From NCBI RefSeq assembly GCF_014635545.1, contig NZ_BMDA01000001.1, positions 1,814,739-1,878,738 of the forward strand: 64,000 bases of DNA, written 5' to 3'. This DNA is from Acinetobacter courvalinii (GTDB lineage Bacteria; Pseudomonadota; Gammaproteobacteria; Pseudomonadales; Moraxellaceae). Below the pieces are notes generated by a model. It worked only from the letters and a program-made list of their open reading frames with translations. It was not told the origin of the DNA and did no database searches. Made by a program: the position numbers and the translations under genes. Every line of letters begins with the position of its first letter. The stretch's first letter is position 1. Positions 38,152 to 46,752 of this stretch are shown here, in pieces.

Positions 38152-39564
38152 TTATTTTTTTCTATAGAAGAAATAACCAATCGCCAGAATGACAAACCAG
38201 ATCGGGCTGACTTTGAGCGATTCTAATGTGGTTTCATCCAGTGCAAGGAAGTAAATCGTTGCAAGGAAGAATAAAATCACGACCCAGCAAGTGAACACGC
38301 CACCTGGAAGTTTAAAGCTTGATTGCGCATGCAACTCTGGACGGTTTCTGCGGTAGTTAATATAACTCCACATGATAATGATCCATACGCAGATGAACAG
38401 AATGGTTGAGAGCGTTGTTGCAAGCGTAAATGCTGTGACTTCATCATTGGTACCGGTCTGCAACTTATAAACAAACTGCACAAATGCACCGATAAAGATA
38501 CAGATTGACGAGAAGATCAATGCTTTTGATGGAACAGCCGATTTAGACAGTTTTCCAAACAGTTTAGGCGCCTGCTGATCTGTTGATAGACCAAACAACA
38601 TACGGCTGGTCGAGAAAACACCACTGTTCATGGATGACATCACCGAAGACAACACCACCAGATTCATGATAATCGCAGCCGAGGCAATACCTGCTTGTGA
38701 GAAGATGTTAACGAATGGACTCACTTTAGGATTGATCTGATCCCAAGGCGTCACACACATCACCACAAACAAGGCCAATACATAGAAAATAATGATACGG
38801 ATCGGAATCGAGTTAATCGCTTTTGGTAAGTTACGTTTTGGATCTTGCGTTTCAGCAGCCGTGGTACCGACCAGTTCCACCCCGACAAAGGCGAAAATTG
38901 CAATCTGGAAGCCCGCTAAAAACCCTTCCAGACCTTTCGGGAACATGCCGCCATGGGTCCAGAGATTTGAAACACTTGCGACTGTTCCTGAAGCATTGGT
39001 AAAGCCGGTAAAGATCATCCATAGGCCCACCGCAATCAACACAATAATTGCAGTAATCTTCACCATTGCAAACCAGAACTCCATTTCACCGAATAATTTA
39101 ACGGTGACCAGATTCAGTCCCAGTACAAACATGATCGCGACCGTACTAATCAGCAATCCGCCTAATGGTGTAAACGACTCTCCACCATTAAAGAATTCCA
39201 GATAGTAAATAATGGCCGATAAATCAGCGATACCGATGGTGACCCAACAGAGCCAGTAGGTCCAGCCGACAAAATAACCCGCCCAAGGGCCGATCAGATC
39301 GGTCGATAAATCGATAAAAGATTTGTAGTTCAGGTTAGACAATAACAGTTCTCCTAATGCACGCATTACGAAGAACACCATCAAACCAATGGTCATATAA
39401 ATAAACAGGATAGATGGCCCAGCCAAACTGATGGTTTTACCAGACCCCATGAACAATCCTGTTCCGATTGCACCGCCAATCGCAATCAACTGTAGATGTC
39501 GATTAGATAGACTACGGTGAAGTCCGCTTTGCTCAGCAGCCTCACTCAGATTTTGATTCGACAT
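38152..39564 (-). CDS. cycA: D-serine/D-alanine/glycine transporter (APC family)
   Basis: 470 residues from MSNQNLSEAAEQ, the same length as E. coli CycA; 21 upstream codons are rejected and GGAGAG precedes this ATG. It shares long blocks with E. coli CycA, for example RHLQLIAIGGAIGTGLFMGS, FFVMRALGELLLSNL, GPWAGYFVGWTYW, and NSGVFSTSRMLFGL. Twelve spans. It is a proton symporter for small neutral amino acids, including D-forms. The neighbouring sodium:alanine symporter is a separate unit with its own terminator. Confidence 0.9.
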   Translation of the reverse strand: MSNQNLSEAAEQSGLHRSLSNRHLQLIAIGGAIGTGLFMGSGKTISLAGPSILFIYMTIGLMVFFVMRALGELLLSNLNYKSFIDLSTDLIGPWAGYFVGWTYWLCWVTIGIADLSAIIYYLEFFNGGESFTPLGGLLISTVAIMFVLGLNLVTVKLFGEMEFWFAMVKITAIIVLIAVGLWMIFTGFTNASGTVASVSNLWTHGGMFPKGLEGFLAGFQIAIFAFVGVELVGTTAAETQDPKRNLPKAINSIPIRIIIFYVLALFVVMCVTPWDQINPKVSPFVNIFSQAGIASAAIIMNLVVLSSVMSSMNSGVFSTSRMLFGLSTDQQAPKLFGKLSKSAVPSKALIFSSICIFIGAFVQFVYKLQTGTNDEVTAFTLATTLSTILFICVWIIIMWSYINYRRNRPELHAQSSFKLPGGVFTCWVVILFFLATIYFLALDETTLESLKVSPIWFVILAIGYFFYRKK

Positions 39565-39789
39565 TTTACAAAAACTCTCCAGTGTTTTTAATCCCTTAGC
39601 TAAAACCAGCTGTTTATAACGATACATACCCTTTTCAGTATCTTTTTTCGCTATCCATGCTTGGGCTTGTTTTAGCTAAGTAATGTTGTACCTGTATTTG
39701 TCAAAATACAATTGAATTCGATCATACGCACAAGGCCAAAACAATACAATGAACTTGTGCGGGCAACTTGGTCACCCTGAAGAAGCAAT

Positions 39790-39820
39790 AAAAAAAAGAA
39801 GTGGCAATAAAGGCCACTTC
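39790..39820 (-). terminator. terminator of the sodium:alanine symporter gene
   Basis: GAAGTGGC / GCCACTTC with a seven-base loop and an eight-T run on the minus strand, 28 bases after the stop. Confidence 0.88.
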
Positions 39821-39847
39821 TTGGCTATGCAAAAATGAATTTATAAC

Positions 39848-41362
39848 TTAATCATCAGATCTTGACTGCTGTTTACGTTTAAGACGCTCTTCCCAGAAGG
39901 TTGCATTACGGATGCCGAGTTTTACCGGATCAAACACGAACTCCTTAACCCCTGCTTTCTGTTGCTCTTCGTAATCCTTCAAGGCTTTGATGGTCGGTTT
40001 CCACACAAAATAGGTCACGATAATGCCAATAATATTGATCCAGGCCATGAGGCCTACCCCAATATCACCGATACCCCAGATATAACCGGTTGCACTGATA
40101 ATGCCATAGGCAACTGAAAGAATAATAAAACACTTGGTAATAAAGAGCAGTGAAGGTGTTTTGGTGATATAGCTCAGATAGGTAATATTGGTTTCTGCAA
40201 TATAGTAATAAGCCACAATCGTGGTAAATGCGAAGAAGAATACAGCCAGCGCTACAAAGATTTGACCAAAACCTCCAAAAACTGTGCTGACTGCCATTTG
40301 GGTAAATGCAGGTGAACCGATTTCGGTTGCCGGCGAAACATGCTGCACAATAAACTGCCCGGCTTCTAAAGTGCCTTGTACGTTATACATACCTGTAATC
40401 AGGATCATAAAGGCTGTTGCTGAACATACAAACAGCGTATCTACATAAATCGAGAAAGCCTGTACAAAGCCTTGCTGTGCCGGATGTTGCACTTCTGCAG
40501 CTGCAGCAGCATGTGGCCCTGTGCCTTGCCCCGCCTCATTGGAATAAACACCACGTTTTACTCCCCAACCAATTGCGGCGCCGATCCCTGCCATCGGTGA
40601 AAATGCATCTGTAAAAATGAGCTTGATTACCCCAGGCAATTCCTGAATGTTCATGACCACAATAATCACCGCCATCAGGATATAACCCAGCGCCATAAAA
40701 GGTACCACCAGCTCTGCAAAGCGCGCAATCCGCTTAATGCCGCCAAAAATAATAATCGACAGTAAAGACACCACCACAATCAGCGCCAGCAATTTAAATA
40801 CACCGATATCGCCAAAGACAATGGCACCCTGACCGGTAATCTGGGTAAAGGCGTTCCCGACGGCATTGGCCTGAATTCCTGGCAAAAACAGACCACACGA
40901 AACAATGGCAGCAATCGCAAACAGAATCCCTAACCAACGCTGGCCTAAACCCCGGTCAAAGTAAAAAGCAGGACCACCACGATATTGCCCCTGATATTCA
41001 ACCTTGTAAATTTGACCGAGTGTGGATTCGACATAGGCAGTACTGGCACCGAGAAATGCCACCAGCCACATCCAGAACACCGCGCCTGGGCCACCGAAGC
41101 CAATAGCGGCCGCCACGCCGGCGATATTACCGACCCCGACCCGTCCCGATAAAGAGACCGACAAAGCCTGAAATGAAGAAATTCCCTGTGCGGAGGAGGA
41201 ACCATTAATTAACAGTTTCGCCATTTCCTTGATCTGACGAACCTGTACAAACCGAGTTAAAATAGAAAAAAATAAACCAGCACCGAGGCATAAATAGATT
41301 AGCGCTGGACTCCAGATAATTCCATTTACCCAATTTACAATCTCTGCTGCACTCATAGACAT
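39848..41362 (-). CDS. sodium:alanine symporter (AGCS family)
   Basis: 504 residues from the ATG at 41362; an ATG six bases later has better spacing to AAAGG and is equally likely. About eleven spans. The family signatures are SVSLSGRVGVGNIAGVAAAI, GGPGAVFWMWLVAFLGAST, and RGVYSNEAGQGTGPHAAAAA. It imports alanine or glycine with sodium. Several AGCS members occur in Acinetobacter, so I give no gene symbol. The C-terminal 35 residues are charged and cytoplasmic. Confidence 0.92.
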   Translation of the reverse strand: MSMSAAEIVNWVNGIIWSPALIYLCLGAGLFFSILTRFVQVRQIKEMAKLLINGSSSAQGISSFQALSVSLSGRVGVGNIAGVAAAIGFGGPGAVFWMWLVAFLGASTAYVESTLGQIYKVEYQGQYRGGPAFYFDRGLGQRWLGILFAIAAIVSCGLFLPGIQANAVGNAFTQITGQGAIVFGDIGVFKLLALIVVVSLLSIIIFGGIKRIARFAELVVPFMALGYILMAVIIVVMNIQELPGVIKLIFTDAFSPMAGIGAAIGWGVKRGVYSNEAGQGTGPHAAAAAEVQHPAQQGFVQAFSIYVDTLFVCSATAFMILITGMYNVQGTLEAGQFIVQHVSPATEIGSPAFTQMAVSTVFGGFGQIFVALAVFFFAFTTIVAYYYIAETNITYLSYITKTPSLLFITKCFIILSVAYGIISATGYIWGIGDIGVGLMAWINIIGIIVTYFVWKPTIKALKDYEEQQKAGVKEFVFDPVKLGIRNATFWEERLKRKQQSRSDD

Positions 41363-41717
41363 CAACCTTTATTATATATTTTGAAAAGATAGTCACTGTT
41401 GAATTTTTCATTCGTCTGAGCATGAGCAATATCTATGCCATTCGATCAAAATCTCCTGACAACAAATAAGCAAATACACCAACACCATCCATGGAAAAAG
41501 TGAATTGAACAAAAAAAGCGATTGCTAAAAACACACGGTCTATAACTTGTAAAAGTCGTATATCATGTTATTTTTCTGAGCACTTCCCTTTAACCAATCT
41601 GCGACGAAATCATGCCGTCTTCGTTTTGTTACTCCTTAAACAACGATGGACATGTTTAGAAATTTTTCGTCCTGATTCTTTTTTATCTAATTTTAAGAAA
41701 GTTTTCAATTTTATCTT
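41363..41717. other. intergenic region upstream of radA and the symporter gene
   Basis: 355 bases between two divergent genes. It must contain both promoters. AT-rich hexamers are plentiful around 41540-41575, but no pair has good spacing. The open frame beginning inside it is a radA shadow. Confidence 0.4.
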
Positions 41718-43106
41718 ATGGCAAAAATTAAATCCGTTTACAGATGTGAACAATGTGGTGCAGATCATCCGAAATGGGCAGGTCAATGTTCAGAATGTGG
41801 TGAATGGAATAGCCTGCTCGAAGTCCGTGTTGAACCGGTGGTGACACATCGTGGCCAGCCTAAGATGGGCGGAGGTTATGCCGGGCAAGTGGCGAATCTG
41901 ACTACACTTAACCAGATCTCGGTTTCACAGGAAACCCGTCTGCAAACCGGGATTAGCGAGTTTGATCGGGTCTTGGGTGGCGGACTGGTGACGGGTTCAG
42001 TGGTCTTGATTGGTGGTGACCCGGGGATTGGTAAATCAACCATCCTGCTGCAAACCGCAACCCATATGGCCAGCAAGAAAAGCTCTGCGCTGTATGTCAC
42101 CGGTGAGGAATCCCTGTCACAGGTTGCCTTGCGTGCCCAGCGCCTCGACCTGCCGACCGATTCGCTGAAAGTCATGGCTGAAACCTGTGTCGAACGCATT
42201 TGTGAAGTACTGGCTCAAGAACGCCCTGCTGTTGCAATTCTGGATTCGATTCAGACGCTGTATACCGAAATCTTACAGTCAGCGCCAGGCGGCGTATCGC
42301 AAATTCGTGAATCTGCAGCGTTACTGACCCGTTTTGCCAAAAATAGCGGCACGGCTTTATTCCTTGTGGGTCACGTGACCAAAGAAGGCGCGCTGGCAGG
42401 TCCACGTGTTTTAGAACATATGGTCGATTGTGTGCTGTATTTTGAAGGCCAGTCCGACTCACGTTACCGTATGATCCGTGCGGTCAAGAACCGTTTTGGT
42501 GCAGTCAATGAACTGGGCGTATTCGGCATGACCGATAAAGGTCTACGTGAAGTTGCCAATCCATCCGCAATTTTCCTGAGTCGTTATGATGAAGCCATTC
42601 CAGGTTCAATCGTGATGATTAGCCGTGAAGGCACTCGCCCACTTCTGGTCGAAGTTCAGGCACTGGTGGATGATGCCCATGGACAGCCACGTCGCGTGGC
42701 ACTCGGTTTGGAACAAAACCGTTTAAACATGCTCTTGGCGGTGATGCACCGACATGGAGGTGTGCAAACCTCAGGACAAGATGTCTATGTCAATGTGGTG
42801 GGCGGTTTAAAAATCACCGAGACCGGTTCTGACTTAGCTGTATTACTGGCCTGTGCATCCAGCCTAAGAGGCAAAGCCTTACCCCAACAACTGGCTGTTT
42901 TTGGCGAGGTGGGTTTATCCGGCGAGATTCGCCCTGTACCGAATGGTCAGGAACGCTTAAAAGAAGCGGCCAAACATGGCTTTAAGTATGTGATTTTACC
43001 GCGAGGCAATGCACCACAAAAGCCGGTTGATGGCGTCCAAATCATTGCTGTGGCACGTTTGCATGAAGCCTTAACCGAAGCCATGCAGCTCAGTGATGAG
43101 CTATAA
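41718..43106 (+). CDS. radA: DNA repair protein RadA
   Basis: A 462-residue RecA-like helicase that promotes branch migration in recombination and transformation. It has a C4 zinc finger at residues 9-29 (CEQC ... CSEC), Walker A GGDPGIGKST, the RadA-specific KNRFG motif in VKNRFGAVNELG, and a C-terminal Lon-protease-like domain (about 290-455, with GLSGEIRPV) that lacks the Lon catalytic pair in recognisable form. No ribosome-binding site is evident before the ATG. Confidence 0.95.
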   Translation: MAKIKSVYRCEQCGADHPKWAGQCSECGEWNSLLEVRVEPVVTHRGQPKMGGGYAGQVANLTTLNQISVSQETRLQTGISEFDRVLGGGLVTGSVVLIGGDPGIGKSTILLQTATHMASKKSSALYVTGEESLSQVALRAQRLDLPTDSLKVMAETCVERICEVLAQERPAVAILDSIQTLYTEILQSAPGGVSQIRESAALLTRFAKNSGTALFLVGHVTKEGALAGPRVLEHMVDCVLYFEGQSDSRYRMIRAVKNRFGAVNELGVFGMTDKGLREVANPSAIFLSRYDEAIPGSIVMISREGTRPLLVEVQALVDDAHGQPRRVALGLEQNRLNMLLAVMHRHGGVQTSGQDVYVNVVGGLKITETGSDLAVLLACASSLRGKALPQQLAVFGEVGLSGEIRPVPNGQERLKEAAKHGFKYVILPRGNAPQKPVDGVQIIAVARLHEALTEAMQLSDEL

Positions 43107-43204
43107 CCCGCGTCTGACATAAAAAAACATACTTTTCTAGTTGAAATTCGATGTAAATACCTTCATAAATACATTTACAAATTGAATTTAAATAGGAAAT
43201 TTCG

Positions 43205-44194
43205 ATGCAAGTACACCAGCGTGGCTTGATGGCAGCTCTTTTGATGGCAACTTTGGTCGCTGCACCGCTTGCGGAAGCAAAACGTGCAGGTGGCGGTAAA
43301 AGCCACGGCATGAGCAGATCTAGTTCATCTAGCCAATCTTACCAGCCGTCACGTCAAGCAGCGCCAGCGCCTCAACAACAAACTGCGCCTCAACGATCAG
43401 GTCCAGGTGTGGGCTCTATGGTTGCTGCGGGTGTCGCAGGTGCAGCCGTTGGTGCTGTAGCTGCCAATGCATTGGCGGATGACAAACAACATAACCCGAC
43501 TACAACTGAGCAAGAACAAGCCGCTCAGCAAGCACAACAGCAACAGGAAGAAAAAGGTGGAATTCCTGGCTGGATCTGGGTCCTTCTTGCTGCTGCCATC
43601 GCCTTCTTTGTGTTCCGCAAATTGGGCGCAAAAAAAAAATTAGCCAGCAATAACCCTTACGCGCCTAACAATGGCGGTCAAAACAACTTTGGCCGTCAGG
43701 TTCCACCTCAAGCAGCACCACGTCAAGCAGCGGATAACACCAATATCTTTGGTCAGTCTGTCGCTGGTGGTAGCGCTGCTCCTCAAGCCCCATTTGGTGG
43801 TGCGTCTATGAGCAGTGGCAATCAATTACCGGATGGGACTGAACCTGCTGCCTTCTTACGTATTGCCCGTCAACGTTTTAACCATATTCAATCGGTTAAC
43901 AGCGCCAGCAATATTGAGGAAATCCGTCGTTATTTAACCCCTGAGCTTTATAGTTCAATGCACAGCGATATCATGGCCAATCAGGATCAGGATGTTGCCG
44001 AGTTTAGCAATCTGAATGCGATGGTGGTCGAAAGTACTACGGAAAATGGTCAATATGTGGTGAGCGTACGCTTTACCGGCACAGTAAGTGAAGATCTGAA
44101 CAGCTTGCCACAACCTTTTACTGAGATCTGGCATTTTGTAAAACCTGCCGGTTCACAACAAGACTGGGTGGTTGCGGGAATTCAACAAGCTTAA
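43205..44194 (+). CDS. Tim44-like domain membrane protein
   Basis: 329 residues. A signal or anchor segment (GLMAALLMATLVAAPLAEA) precedes a low-complexity S/Q/A/P-rich stretch, a glycine/alanine span near 75-90, a Q-rich linker, a second span (IPGWIWVLLAAAIAFFVFRKLG), a basic patch, and a Q/N/G/P-rich region. The last 120 residues form a Tim44-like domain (FLRIARQRFNHIQSVNSASN). The role of bacterial homologues is not settled. AGGAAA supports the ATG. It ends before a strong terminator. Confidence 0.85.
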   Translation: MQVHQRGLMAALLMATLVAAPLAEAKRAGGGKSHGMSRSSSSSQSYQPSRQAAPAPQQQTAPQRSGPGVGSMVAAGVAGAAVGAVAANALADDKQHNPTTTEQEQAAQQAQQQQEEKGGIPGWIWVLLAAAIAFFVFRKLGAKKKLASNNPYAPNNGGQNNFGRQVPPQAAPRQAADNTNIFGQSVAGGSAAPQAPFGGASMSSGNQLPDGTEPAAFLRIARQRFNHIQSVNSASNIEEIRRYLTPELYSSMHSDIMANQDQDVAEFSNLNAMVVESTTENGQYVVSVRFTGTVSEDLNSLPQPFTEIWHFVKPAGSQQDWVVAGIQQA

Positions 44195-44210
44195 TTATGG
44201 TATGAAATAA

Positions 44211-44241
44211 AAAAAGAGCTATTTCGATAGCTCTTTTTTTT
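44211..44241 (+). terminator. terminator of the Tim44-like gene
   Basis: GAGCTAT / ATAGCTC stem capped by the very stable TTCG tetraloop and followed by eight Ts. Confidence 0.92.
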
Positions 44242-44263
44242 ATGGCTCTTATTTTAACAGGAA

Positions 44264-44291
44264 CAAAAAAAGCCATTCCCTAGAGAATGGC
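44264..44291 (-). terminator. minus-strand terminator with no gene in front of it
   Basis: GCCATTC / GAATGGC stem with a six-base loop and a seven-T run on the minus strand. The nearest minus-strand gene (pit) already has its own terminator 330 bases upstream, so this hairpin may end a small RNA. Confidence 0.75.
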
Positions 44292-44615
44292 GGAGTGTAA
44301 AACAACAAAATTATCGTTCTTATTGAGATAGGTCAGCACAACCTGGCACGATCTGTCTATTGATACTAACGGATAAATGCTTTAAAAAATATTCCTCTTT
44401 TGGGGAATAAAACGCTTTTATTGGGGTCATTTTCAAGAATACTCGTCCTCACCTAGACGGTAATGAATTTTTCTGTACAGCATGCCCACTTAAAGCCACG
44501 TCTACGCCCATTTCGCCCCATAACCATCCCTTTTGTGCTGCTCAGGTTAAATCGCCTTGTAGGATTTGATAGAGCTTTCACAAGCAGAGGTCTGTTACAC
44601 CATCAAACAACACCC
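44292..44615. other. intergenic region with a possible minus-strand small RNA and short open frame
   Basis: The stretch 44292-44450 precedes the orphan terminator on the minus strand and may be transcribed as a small RNA. The less AT-rich part at 44453-44581 can be read on the minus strand as a basic 42-residue peptide from a GTG (24 residues from an ATG with AAGGG ahead). Neither is confirmed, and the plus-strand frame over the same bases looks like a shadow. Confidence 0.35.
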
Positions 44616-44617
44616 AT

Positions 44618-44647
44618 AAAAAAAGGCCTTGCCGTAGCAAAGCCTTT
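44618..44647 (-). terminator. terminator of pit
   Basis: AAAGGC-TTGC / GCAA-GCCTTT with one internal mismatch and a CGTA loop. It is T-rich on the minus strand and lies 33 bases after the pit stop. Confidence 0.82.
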
Positions 44648-44679
44648 AAATTTTATTCGAATCTAATGATTCAGCATCA

Positions 44680-46308
44680 TTAGACAAACTGTAAGAATAA
44701 CCAGTATAAACCACCAGACAATGCAATCGTTGCCGGTAAAGTGAAGACCCATGCAGAAAGAATGGTTTTCACAGTATTGAAGTTTAAACCGGATTTATTC
44801 GCAACCATGGTCCCCGCAACCGCACTGTTTAATACATGAGTAGTTGATACCGGCATACCTAAACCATCAGCCGCAGCAATGGTACTCATTGCCACAAGTT
44901 CAGCAGACATGCCCTGACCATAGGTCATATGGTTCTTACCAATACGTTCACCCACAGTCACTACGATACGTTTCCAGCCCACCATCGTACCCAGACCCAG
45001 TGCCAGTGCCACTGCAACTTTAACCCAGTTTGGAATGTACTGTAGGAATGAATCCAGGCTATTACGATATTCTTTGACCACTTTGGCCTGACTTTCATCC
45101 ATTGCTGGTAAAGCTTCAGCCTTGTCTAAACGTTTGAATGTCGTAGTGCTCAAATACATGTCATTACGGATTTCACTGACCGCCGCTTCAGGAATCAATT
45201 TAAGATCACCATAGCCTGCAACACGTGTACCGATATGAGAAGTCATGCTTGCAAGTGCAGGAACAACTTCAGCGGTTTGCTCTTTGGTCTGGATATATTT
45301 GGTTAATACATCACGTGCTTTTTCATCGGTCAGCTCGTTTTGATTCACATTCAAAACGACCGCAGTCTGAGTAGAAAGTTGCTCAAAAGACTGTAAATGT
45401 TGTGCATCCAGATTTTTGTTCAATGAGTAAGCCAATGGTACCAAGCCGATCAGGATCAACATGATTAAACCCATGCCCTTTTGACCGTCGTTTGAACCAT
45501 GCGCAAAACTTACGCCTGTACAGGTAAAAATCAGGATTGCACGAATCAGTGGCGGCGGCGGCTTATTGCCTTCTGGTGGCTGAAACAGCTCCATTTGACG
45601 TTTAAAGACTTTTTTCACCAACAAGAACAGGATTGCAGCAAACGCAAAACCGATCAATGGCGAGAATAATAACGCCTTACCCACCTTAATCACCTGATCA
45701 ATATCAATACCACTACTGGTCGCCCCAGCAGACGCATTCAAGATATGATTCATGATGCCCACACCTAAAATCGAACCGATTAAAGTATGTGAACTTGATG
45801 CAGGAATTCCTAAGAACCACGTGCCCAGATTCCACAGAATCGCCGCAATTAACAATGCAAAAACCATCGCAAAGCCGGCACCACTGCCGACATTCATAAT
45901 CATTTCTACAGGAAGTAATGCAATAATACCGTATGCAACCGCACCACTCGCCACCATAACCCCAAGGAAGTTACAGAAGCCAGCCCACATTACTGCTGCT
46001 GGTGCAGGCAAAGCATTGGTATAAATAACCGTCGCTACAGCATTTGCCGTATCGTGAAAACCATTTACAAATTCAAAGCCTAAAGCGATGAAAAGTGCCG
46101 TCGATAAAAGAATAACTGAATATAAGCTTAACGGCGGTACATGTGCCAGATCAGCACTTAACTGAAAACCGATATAAACCAGTGTTGCAACAATAATTGT
46201 CAAAAACACCGGCATAAAAAATTTCGGTGTAGGTACATGTACATTCGTCGATTTTGCCTGAGAACTGGCAAGCGGTGAATCCGAAACAGGAGGAAGATTA
46301 GAATTCAT
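44680..46308 (-). CDS. pitA: low-affinity inorganic phosphate transporter (Pit family)
   Basis: 542 residues from MNSNLPPVSDSPL; longer frames upstream overlap the regulatory region and are rejected. It has the duplicated Pit signatures: GFEFVNGFHDTANAVATVIY near the N-terminus, GTWFLGIPASSSHTLIG, GVSFAHGSNDGQKGMG in the middle, and GLGMPVSTTHVLNSAVAGTM near the end. A 120-residue cytoplasmic loop lies between the halves. It imports metal-phosphate with protons. A Pho-box-like site precedes it. Confidence 0.93.
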   Translation of the reverse strand: MNSNLPPVSDSPLASSQAKSTNVHVPTPKFFMPVFLTIIVATLVYIGFQLSADLAHVPPLSLYSVILLSTALFIALGFEFVNGFHDTANAVATVIYTNALPAPAAVMWAGFCNFLGVMVASGAVAYGIIALLPVEMIMNVGSGAGFAMVFALLIAAILWNLGTWFLGIPASSSHTLIGSILGVGIMNHILNASAGATSSGIDIDQVIKVGKALLFSPLIGFAFAAILFLLVKKVFKRQMELFQPPEGNKPPPPLIRAILIFTCTGVSFAHGSNDGQKGMGLIMLILIGLVPLAYSLNKNLDAQHLQSFEQLSTQTAVVLNVNQNELTDEKARDVLTKYIQTKEQTAEVVPALASMTSHIGTRVAGYGDLKLIPEAAVSEIRNDMYLSTTTFKRLDKAEALPAMDESQAKVVKEYRNSLDSFLQYIPNWVKVAVALALGLGTMVGWKRIVVTVGERIGKNHMTYGQGMSAELVAMSTIAAADGLGMPVSTTHVLNSAVAGTMVANKSGLNFNTVKTILSAWVFTLPATIALSGGLYWLFLQFV

Positions 46309-46356
46309 GTAGACGGTGAGAGGATAATAAAATCCTCTGTATTGTTTAATTAAATT

Positions 46357-46374
46357 ATGACAATTATATGACAA
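46357..46374 (-). promoter_or_regulatory. candidate Pho box (PhoB site) upstream of pit
   Basis: On the minus strand two identical TTGTCAT repeats are separated by ATAA, the 7-4-7 spacing of PhoB boxes (consensus CTGTCAT, N4, CTGTCAT). It lies 49 bases upstream of the pit ATG. A further CTGTCAT is on the opposite strand at 46379-46385, and more TGTCAT copies lie at about 46541-46630. Confidence 0.6.
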
Positions 46375-46697
46375 AGGACTGTCATATAAAGCCAAAATTT
46401 CATTTTTTTATAGCGTTTTTTAGGCTTTTTTTACGATAATTTCGTCCTGTTTTAAAATTTAATAAAATAAAAACAATAACTTACAAACATATTATATCCA
46501 ACCAAACTGTTTGTCTGATTTTGCAACAAATGCTACGAAAGATGACATATTTTTGTCATATTCTGATTAATTTGTTGGCTTTTTAAGCATTATTCCGTTC
46601 GATTATGACAATTGAATGAACATTTTATGACATTTTCGAAATGACCCGATGAATCACTGTTCTGAGTTGTTGAAAATACGCGCTTTGACCTAGCTTC

Positions 46698-46706
46698 TGT
46701 TACAAT
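46698..46706 (+). promoter_or_regulatory. candidate extended -10 promoter of metH
   Basis: TGTTACAAT, an extended -10 element, 46 bases upstream of the metH ATG. No good -35 box is visible, which extended -10 promoters tolerate. Confidence 0.45.
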
Positions 46707-46752
46707 GCCCCTGCTTTTTATTTTTATCTTCATCATCGACCGGGGTTTCTGA

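Noticed and set aside
44463..44666. 67-residue plus-strand frame near pit
   Set aside because: It runs through the pit terminator and lacks a ribosome-binding site; the translation looks like antisense of the minus-strand frame.
46309..46752. B12 riboswitch upstream of metH
   Set aside because: No B12-box-like conserved segment was recognised; the region instead carries TGTCAT motifs and an extended -10.
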